10,816 nt of DNA, from the NCBI GenBank assembly GCA_036403035.1, contig DASWRT010000012.1, forward strand, positions 1-10,816. Reading direction: 5' to 3'. Below, piece after piece: positions 6,466-10,816 of the stretch. The notes beneath the pieces were generated by a model. That model made no database searches, was not told where the DNA came from, and saw nothing but the letters and a program-made list of their open reading frames with translations. Within the stretch, counting starts at the first letter, position 1. The number at the start of each line of letters is the position of its first letter. The translations under genes were made by a program, and so were the position numbers. Origin of the DNA: DASWRT01 sp036403035. GTDB taxonomy: Bacteria; Pseudomonadota; Alphaproteobacteria; ATCC43930; CGMCC-115725.

Positions 6466-6722
6466 GGGGCACGCCACGAAGCGCAAGAAAATTCTCTGAA
6501 TAATCGTAATGTATTTACAGAAGCACTAATTAAGTGTCGATCAACCGTCGTCCTTTGCCTCCCGGCTATGGATGGGCCGAAATGAAGGGGGATGTTGGGC
6601 GCTGTCGCCCTTGCAGAAGCATCTCTTGGGGTGCGATTTATCCGGCTGGGATGGATAACCCTCATGCAGCCGGTGATAAAAACCGTACAATCCATTCCCT
6701 TTCGACGGACCCTTAATAATTG
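6456..6722. mobile_element. Candidate 267-bp MITE-like element with 13-bp inverted ends
   Basis: CAATTATTAAGGG at 6456-6468 recurs as its exact reverse complement CCCTTAATAATTG at 6710-6722, with only weak similarity going further inward. Both ends contain TTAA (6462-6465 and 6713-6716), so either the whole 13 bases are terminal repeats, or the mobile part is 6466-6712, flanked by a duplicated TTAA inside a palindromic target. No transposase is encoded. Internal hairpins fit a small non-autonomous element. No direct target duplication outside the 13-mers was found, which keeps confidence low. Confidence 0.4.
6637..6680. repeat. Long imperfect hairpin inside the island
   Basis: TTTATCCGGCTG (6637-6648) pairs with CAGCCG (6667-6672) and GATAAA (6675-6680), giving 12 base pairs interrupted by a two-base GT bulge, around an 18-base loop. 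A smaller hairpin GGGCG-CTGT-CGCCC lies at 6597-6610. No T-run follows on either strand. These look like fold structures of a small mobile element or an untranslated RNA. Confidence 0.5.
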
Positions 6723-6792
6723 TATAAATGTGCCGATTCCGCTCCGAATGGCTGGTATGTCCGGGAAACGGAGGCAGTCAACGCGTCCCCGC

Positions 6793-6834
6793 TATTATTC
6801 AAAATAAAGTATAGAATAATATATGTTGAATAAT
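6793..6834. repeat. Cluster of AT-rich inverted repeats
   Basis: ATTATTCAA (6794-6802) has its perfect reverse complement TTGAATAAT at 6826-6834. Between them GAATAATA (6814-6821) is the exact complement of TATTATTC (6793-6800). The left arm can thus pair with either of two right arms. Another TGAATAAT occurs at 6497-6504. Such AT-rich arms could be repressor sites, a promoter region, or an end of mobile DNA; the sequence alone does not decide. Confidence 0.45.
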
Positions 6835-6835
6835 T

Positions 6836-6979
6836 ATGGCGAAGCGCAAAAACTCCCGCGGCGCCGCGCACAGGAGCGGCGCCCGGACCATGACGGATTC
6901 CCCGACGTGTCCCGGCCCAACGTCAGCCCCTACAGTTGATCAGGAATCGTACAAGCGTATTTTTAGGCGCTGGCTCTAA
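6836..6979 (+). CDS. Possible small protein of 47 residues, unrecognised
   Basis: ATG at 6836 opens 47 codons, starting MAKRKNSRG (basic) and ending YKRIFRRWL before TAA at 6977. It follows the AT-rich repeat cluster, which could carry a promoter, but there is no Shine-Dalgarno sequence before the ATG. A shorter start at 6890 would give 29 residues. No family is recognised. It could be a small gene, the tail of a decayed one, or chance. Confidence 0.15.
   Translation: MAKRKNSRGAAHRSGARTMTDSPTCPGPTSAPTVDQESYKRIFRRWL
6860..6883. repeat. 8-bp GC hairpin
   Basis: GGCGCCGC (6860-6867) and GCGGCGCC (6876-6883) are perfect complements around GCACAGGA. Read on the minus strand, a T5 run follows seven bases after the stem, but no minus-strand gene lies directly before it. 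Role unknown. Confidence 0.3.
6936..6963 (+). promoter_or_regulatory. Weak promoter candidate for the KPR-family gene
   Basis: TTGATC (6936-6941) and TATTTT (6958-6963), spaced by 16 bases, each match four of six positions of the sigma-70 -35/-10 consensus. They lie about 90 bases upstream of the ATG at 7051. No better pair was seen closer to the gene. Confidence 0.25.
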
Positions 6980-7050
6980 GCCACGGCGGTATGCCTTGGG
7001 GCGACGGGCCGGCAGCCGGGAGCGCCGCCGCAACGAAAAGGAAGCAGGAC

Positions 7051-8010
7051 ATGCGGATCGCGGTTTTCGGGACGGGCGGCGTCGGCGGCTATTTTGGCGG
7101 ACGGCTCGCGGCGGCCGGCAACGACGTGACCTTCATCGCGCGCGGCGCGCACCTCGCGGCGATCAGGCGGGACGGGCTCGCGGTCGAGAGCGCGAACGGC
7201 GCGATCCGGATCGCGCCGGCGCAGGCGACCGACGATCCCGCCGCGATCGGCCCGGTCGATCTCGTGATGCTCTGCGTCAAGCTGTGGGACACCGAGGACA
7301 CCATTGCGGCGCTGCCGCCGCTGCTCGGGCCGGACACCGCGGTCGTCAGCTTCCAGAACGGGATCGAGGCGGTGCCGACACTGACCGCGCGGCTCAGCGG
7401 CACGGCGGCCCGCGTGCTGGGCGGGGTCGCGCAGATCGCCGCGGCGATCGAGCGGCCGGGCGTCATCCGGCACACCGGGACGCTGGCGCGGCTGATCGTC
7501 GGCGAGACCGGCGGCGGCGGCGACCGCACGGAGCAGCCGCGCGCGGCGTCGATCGTCGCGGCGATACAGGCGGCCGGCATCGACGCGCTGCTATCCCCCG
7601 ACATCGGGAAGGCGATCTGGGAGAAATTCGTCTTCCTTGCGTCGTTCAGCGGCATGACCGCGCTGACCCGCCTGCCGAAGGGACCGATTACCGCGGAGCC
7701 GGCGACGCGCGCGATGCTCGCCGCGGCGATCGGCGAAGCCTGCGCCGTCGCGCAGGCGCACGGCGCGGCGCTCGCCTCCGACCATGCGGAGCGGGCGATG
7801 GCGCTGGTCGACAAGCTGCCGGCGGAGATGAAGTCGTCGATGCTGGTCGACCTGGAGCAGGGACGGCGGCTGGAACTGCCGTGGCTGTCCGGGGCGACCG
7901 TGCGCCTGGGTGAGGCGGCCGGCGTCGCGACGCCGGTTCATGGAGCGATCGCTGCCGCGCTCGCCCCCTATGCACAGGGCCGGCCTCAGGCCACTGCCGC
8001 CGCCCGGTGA
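7051..8010 (+). CDS. 2-dehydropantoate 2-reductase (ApbA/PanE) family protein
   Basis: A 319-residue NADPH-dependent reductase of the ketopantoate reductase family, cytosolic. The N-terminal Rossmann motif is GTGGVGGYFGG (7-17). Equivalents of E. coli PanE residues present: Lys77 (K72) in CVKLWD, Asn103 (N98) in FQNGIE, catalytic Lys192 (K176) in IWEKF, SSML at 262-265, and Glu275 (E256). The two Asn that hold pantoate in E. coli (N180 and N184 in KLxxNxxxN) appear as Leu196 and Ser200. The fold and chemistry fit the family, but the substrate may not be ketopantoate, and the gene should not be named panE without proof. The start at 7051 is preceded by AAGGAAG six bases upstream; an earlier in-frame ATG at 6991 would add 20 residues before the Rossmann strand. 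It stands alone and converges on the propeller gene to its right. Confidence 0.88.
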   Translation: MRIAVFGTGGVGGYFGGRLAAAGNDVTFIARGAHLAAIRRDGLAVESANGAIRIAPAQATDDPAAIGPVDLVMLCVKLWDTEDTIAALPPLLGPDTAVVSFQNGIEAVPTLTARLSGTAARVLGGVAQIAAAIERPGVIRHTGTLARLIVGETGGGGDRTEQPRAASIVAAIQAAGIDALLSPDIGKAIWEKFVFLASFSGMTALTRLPKGPITAEPATRAMLAAAIGEACAVAQAHGAALASDHAERAMALVDKLPAEMKSSMLVDLEQGRRLELPWLSGATVRLGEAAGVATPVHGAIAAALAPYAQGRPQATAAAR

Positions 8011-8204
8011 CCGGCACGGGAATCTGACGCCGGAGCTTGGGCCGCCCGCACCCTTTTCGCCGGCCGTGTCGAGACGGCGCGAGCGGGCAAGGGCAAGCCC
8101 CGCCCCCGCAGTTATTACGAGCGCCCCCTCTCCGCCGAGTGACCCGGATACTCCCTTGGCGTCTTGATGGTTCGAACCTCGTCTTTGCGGAGTACCTCGG
8201 GGCC
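8011..8204. other. Convergent intergenic region with weak hairpins
   Basis: 194 bases between two converging stops. Seen: GCCGT-GTCGAG-ACGGC (8063-8078) and GCGGGC, loop AAGGGCAA, GCCCCGC with one bulged base (8083-8103), followed by a short ATT-rich stretch (GTTATTA) on the plus strand. This is a likely transcript-end zone for the KPR-family gene. No gene seen. Confidence 0.4.
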
Positions 8205-9716
8205 TCAGAACGCGAAAGCGTAGATCTGTCCGTCCGCGGCGACGTAGAGACGGTTCTGCGCGGCGAGGATGGTGACGAAGTGCCGGAGCCCCGTCATGGC
8301 GTCCGCCGGAACGCCGTCCGTGAGAAGCGGTTCGCCGGTGTCGCCGCGGAACGCGTGCAGGCGATTGTCTCCTTCGGCGCCGACGATCCAGACGATCGGG
8401 TCGGCGGTGCCGTCGCTCGTGGTGACGATCGGAATGCCGCGCCCGTCGACGGCCGCGCACCATTCCGTTCGGACCGTCGGCGAGGCGCCGGCCACGATTC
8501 GCAGGACGACGAGTCCGTCGCCGCCGCTCGCCGCCGGGCATGCGGAGCCGTCGGCCTGAAAGGCGACGAGCATGTCGTTTCCGGAAGGAAAGCGGACCGG
8601 CGCCGTCCGGATCGGCGTGGTCGACACGGCTCTCTCGAAGAGGCTGCCGCCGATGCCGCCGAGATTGGTGCGGTCCAGGAGATACGCCTTGCCGTCCTTG
8701 CCGAGCGCCAGCAGGAGCGCCGAACCGGCTTGCGTTCCCGGAAAGTCCAGCGGCAGCGGATTGGTGGCCCCCAGGTCGGCATCCTCCTCGTCGAGGTCGC
8801 GCCAGTCGCTCGGCGCAAAGGAATCCTGCGGCTGATCGGAGCGCGTCAGCGTGGCCGGAAGGCGGATGACGGCCTCGCCGTCGCCCCACTCGGTCGCGCC
8901 TTTGGTGTTCCCGGTCGCGGCGTACAGCGACTGGCCGTCGAAACTGAGGCCGCCGGGCGCCCATATCCCGCCGCCGACCGCGCGCGTGCTCCATGCGGTG
9001 ACGGAGGACGGATCGGAGAGGCGGACGCCCATCACCCATCCGCGATACTGGCCGCAGTCGCCGAAATTGCCGCCGTACGGCACATAGAGCGTGCCGCCGG
9101 TGACAGTGAGGGCGCTGCGCTGGTTCTGCGTCGTCGGTGTGAATGTCGCGCCCTGCGCGCCCAGCGCCGACGCCACGTTCACCGGCCATCCTTGCAGGAT
9201 GGAGCCGTCCAGCAGCGAGAGGCCGAACAGCAGGTGCTGCGGTCCGCCGCCGCCGGGGGAGTCGCTCACGAAGGCATCGAGATAGACGGCCTGCGTAGCC
9301 TCGTCGATCGCCGGCGTGCCGGTGATTCCCGACGGATCGATGTTGCCGCAGGGCAGCGAGGCGCGCGTCACCGGCTGGCCCAGGGACCGCGTCCAGACGA
9401 GGGCGCCGGTGTCGGCGTTGAGCGCGGCGATGGTATTGTTTGCGGTCGCGACGATCAGCAGGCCCGTGGCCGAGCCGGGCGCACGCCAATAGAGCGGTTG
9501 CGCATAGATGCTCCCCGCGATGGCGCCGTGGAAAGCCGGATCGAGATGGACGCCCGCCGCGCGTTCCGCGGTGAGGCCCGGGACGACGAAGTTGCCGCTC
9601 CGGTCGGCTTGCCCGTGATACGTGGTGACGGAGGATGTTTGCGCCGCCGCGGGCGCCGGGATATCAGGCGCAAGCAACAGGGCGAGAAAAAGGGTCGTCG
9701 TCAGCTTCCGTACCAT
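8205..9716 (-). CDS. Secreted PQQ-binding-like beta-propeller repeat protein
   Basis: A 503-residue exported protein. The Sec signal peptide is MVRKLTTTLFLALLLAP...APAAAQ, with cleavage likely after Ala25 or Gln26. The mature part is a run of quinoprotein-type propeller blades: TIAALNADTGALVWTRSLG (95-113), GGGIWAPGGLSFDGQSLYAATGN (248-270, like the WGxPAxDP...GTGN strand of PQQ alcohol dehydrogenases), KDGKAYLLDRTNLGG (340-354), NRLHAFRGDTGEPLL (451-465), and a closing ADGQIYAFAF. Four cysteines (123, 221, 393, 420) could form two disulfides in the periplasm. There is no haem motif. It may be a true PQQ enzyme or a BamB-like structural propeller; catalytic residues cannot be assigned with confidence. 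A good ribosome site, ACGGGAG, sits seven bases before the ATG. The GMC gene lies upstream on the same strand, 197 bases away, so cotranscription is possible. Confidence 0.85.
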   Translation of the reverse strand: MVRKLTTTLFLALLLAPDIPAPAAAQTSSVTTYHGQADRSGNFVVPGLTAERAAGVHLDPAFHGAIAGSIYAQPLYWRAPGSATGLLIVATANNTIAALNADTGALVWTRSLGQPVTRASLPCGNIDPSGITGTPAIDEATQAVYLDAFVSDSPGGGGPQHLLFGLSLLDGSILQGWPVNVASALGAQGATFTPTTQNQRSALTVTGGTLYVPYGGNFGDCGQYRGWVMGVRLSDPSSVTAWSTRAVGGGIWAPGGLSFDGQSLYAATGNTKGATEWGDGEAVIRLPATLTRSDQPQDSFAPSDWRDLDEEDADLGATNPLPLDFPGTQAGSALLLALGKDGKAYLLDRTNLGGIGGSLFERAVSTTPIRTAPVRFPSGNDMLVAFQADGSACPAASGGDGLVVLRIVAGASPTVRTEWCAAVDGRGIPIVTTSDGTADPIVWIVGAEGDNRLHAFRGDTGEPLLTDGVPADAMTGLRHFVTILAAQNRLYVAADGQIYAFAF

Positions 9717-9723
9717 CGCTGCG

Positions 9724-9730
9724 CTCCCGT
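9724..9730 (-). promoter_or_regulatory. Ribosome binding site of the propeller gene
   Basis: ACGGGAG on the minus strand, seven bases before the ATG at 9716-9714, supports this start. The start is also the one that gives a complete signal peptide. Confidence 0.6.
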
Positions 9731-9913
9731 TGCGGCGATGCGTCGTCCGTCGCTACTCCGGCAAACACCCGCGCACGAACGCCGACCGTTTGCGTTGCCG
9801 CCGTATGGACGGCGGACGGTTCGCTATTATTCCCAACCGCACGGTATCGCGGCGCGCGAACTCCCGATCACCCCTGAATGCGGCTCCGGTCCGGCGCCGA
9901 CGGCTTCTCGGGA

Positions 9914-10816
9914 TCAGCCCTCCAGGATCGCGTCGCTCATCTTCTCGGCGATCATGATCGTCGGCACGTTGGTGTTGGCGCGCGGCACGCTCGGCATCAC
10001 CGAGGCGTCGACGACGCGCAATCCCGCCACGCCGTAGACCCGCCCCGCCGGGTCGACCACCGCCATCTTGTCGTCGGGCGAGCCCATCCGGCACGAGCAG
10101 GAGGCGTGCCATATCCCGTGCACCTTTTCGCGGACGAAGTTTTCGAGGCTCTCGTCGTCCGCGAGCATCCGGTCGAGCCGCTCGCCCTCGGTGACGACCC
10201 GATCGATCAGCGTCCGGCGCAGCGCCGCCGGCCCGTCGAGCAGCCGCGCGAGCATCGTCGTCAGCACGTGGTTCTTCCGGTTGATGATGCCGAGGTCGCG
10301 GATCCGCTCGCTGTAGCTGGTCGGGAACGGGTCGAGGCCGACCGCCTTCAGCGCCGGGTGCTCGAACATCGCCGCCGCCTTGCGCATGCCGAGCTTGAGC
10401 CGCGCTAGGTCGCGCCAGTCCGACAGCATGTTGAACTCGACGCGCGGCTCGACCCGCGGGTCGGGCGAGGTCAGCGTCACCTGCCCGCGCGAGTACACCT
10501 TGTTCACCCACGGCATCAGCGACCCGATCATCTCGCCCACCGGGTGCCAGCCGGTCTTGGTGATCGCGATCATGTACATGTCGTTGTCCGGGCAGTCCTG
10601 AAAGCCCGACGACCAGCGCAGCGCCACGTGCATGTGCCGGCGCAGCGTCTTCGGCAGCCGCGCCTCGGGCGCGATCACTGCCGAGATCGACACCGCGGGA
10701 TGCTCCTGGAGATGCCGTCCGACGCCCGGCCGGTCGGCAACGGCCGGGATGCCCAGCGCCGCCAGTTCGGCCGCCGGGCCGATCCCGGCCCGCATCAGCA
10801 TTGCCGGCGAATGGAT
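9914..10816 (-). CDS. GMC-family flavin oxidoreductase, C-terminal part (choline dehydrogenase-like)
   Basis: FAD-dependent GMC oxidoreductase oxidising an alcohol, cut by the right window edge; about 300 residues are visible. The first visible residues, IHSPAMLMRAGIGP, are the second GMC signature. Then GVGRHLQEHP and the substrate domain, including the typical NKVYSRGQVTLTSPDPR segment. The active-site His is in GIWHASCSCRMG (His232 counting from the first Met after the signature). The family normally reads GTCRMG, here CSCRMG. The second active-site position is Asn in RANTNVPTIMIAEK. The protein ends DAILEG. The FAD-binding N-terminal half lies outside the window. Similar proteins act on choline, glycerol-like or medium-chain alcohols, so the substrate is open. 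It lies 197 bases upstream of the propeller gene on the same strand, and could share a transcript with it. Confidence 0.9.
   Translation of the reverse strand: MHSPAMLMRAGIGPAAELAALGIPAVADRPGVGRHLQEHPAVSISAVIAPEARLPKTLRRHMHVALRWSSGFQDCPDNDMYMIAITKTGWHPVGEMIGSLMPWVNKVYSRGQVTLTSPDPRVEPRVEFNMLSDWRDLARLKLGMRKAAAMFEHPALKAVGLDPFPTSYSERIRDLGIINRKNHVLTTMLARLLDGPAALRRTLIDRVVTEGERLDRMLADDESLENFVREKVHGIWHASCSCRMGSPDDKMAVVDPAGRVYGVAGLRVVDASVMPSVPRANTNVPTIMIAEKMSDAILEG

Larger units (their letters stand above)
6441..6840. other. AT-rich, probably foreign intergenic island
   Basis: Composition falls sharply here: by my count 20 of 60 bases are G or C in 6481-6540 and 18 of 60 in 6781-6840, against about 70% in the flanking genes. 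The middle (6541-6660) is intermediate. Short open frames on both strands (for example 6462-6695 minus and 6592-6807 plus) have no recognisable domain. The island carries inverted repeats at 6456-6468/6710-6722, hairpins at 6597-6610 and 6637-6680, and a second AT-rich cluster at 6793-6834. It is best read as non-coding mobile or relic DNA plus regulatory sequence. Confidence 0.6.

Noticed and set aside
6608..6695. TPP-riboswitch-like string on the plus strand: GGGGTGC (6628-6634), GGCTGGGA (6644-6651), ACCC (6658-6661), then GGTGATAAAAACCG.
   Set aside because: The 5' half resembles the thi-box order GGGGUGC ... GCUGAGA ... ACCC, but GAGA reads GGGA and the highly conserved CUGAUC and GCGNAGGGA parts are absent. 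No thiamin gene follows, and the segment is better explained by the 12-bp hairpin. An Rfam covariance search for TPP with a clear hit would overturn this.
6462..6695. 77-codon minus-strand frame inside the AT-rich island as a transposase remnant.
   Set aside because: No DDE, tyrosine or HUH motif or other transposase signature could be seen, and the inverted repeats and hairpins run through it.
7591..9489. Long open frame of 632 codons on the minus strand, offset from the propeller gene.
   Set aside because: Arg-rich low-complexity translation with no signal peptide or domain, overlapping the KPR-family gene and the propeller protein in another frame.
8037..10037. Open frame of 666 codons on the plus strand opposite the propeller gene.
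   Set aside because: The minus-strand frame has a signal peptide, ribosome site and propeller repeats, while this one shows only Arg/Ala/Gly-rich antisense sequence.

Overview
The window is GC-rich chromosomal DNA (about 70% GC in the genes by eye), with the codon bias, coding-strand shadows and GC-rich palindromic intergenic repeats typical of an alphaproteobacterium. The species cannot be named from this stretch. Nothing marks it as plasmid, phage or an integrative element, apart from one AT-rich intergenic island.

Layout. 1-3069 (+): a ClC-type chloride channel/antiporter with C-terminal CBS domains (its start may lie just before the window), then a YbfB/YjiJ-family MFS exporter. 3070-3382: an intergenic gap with an inverted pair of REP-like palindromes. 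3383-4747 (+): a lipoprotein of the PQQ-dependent glucose/sorbosone dehydrogenase family. It converges on 4849-6099 (-), a haem-oxygenase-like diiron (HDO) protein with a full set of predicted metal ligands. Two strong hairpins sit between the two stops. 6100-7050: about 950 bp without a convincing gene. Its first part is the GC-rich, structured HDO leader. Its second part (about 6441-6840) is a compositionally foreign AT-rich island with a 13-bp inverted repeat pair, internal hairpins and a second cluster of AT-rich inverted repeats; a glycosyltransferase-like 18-codon stub ends exactly at its left edge. 7051-8010 (+): a ketopantoate-reductase-family protein with altered substrate-site residues. 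8205-9716 (-): a secreted PQQ-type beta-propeller protein. 9914-10816 (-): the C-terminal part of a GMC flavin oxidoreductase that runs off the right edge.

The genes do not form one obvious pathway. A loose theme is oxidative metabolism in or near the periplasm: two quinoprotein-type propellers, a flavin alcohol oxidoreductase and a diiron enzyme, next to ion and solute transporters. No defence system, CRISPR array, tRNA, rRNA or integrase was seen. The most promising items for novelty are the HDO enzyme with its long N-terminal region and structured leader, the altered KPR-family enzyme, and the AT-rich non-coding island at 6441-6840.
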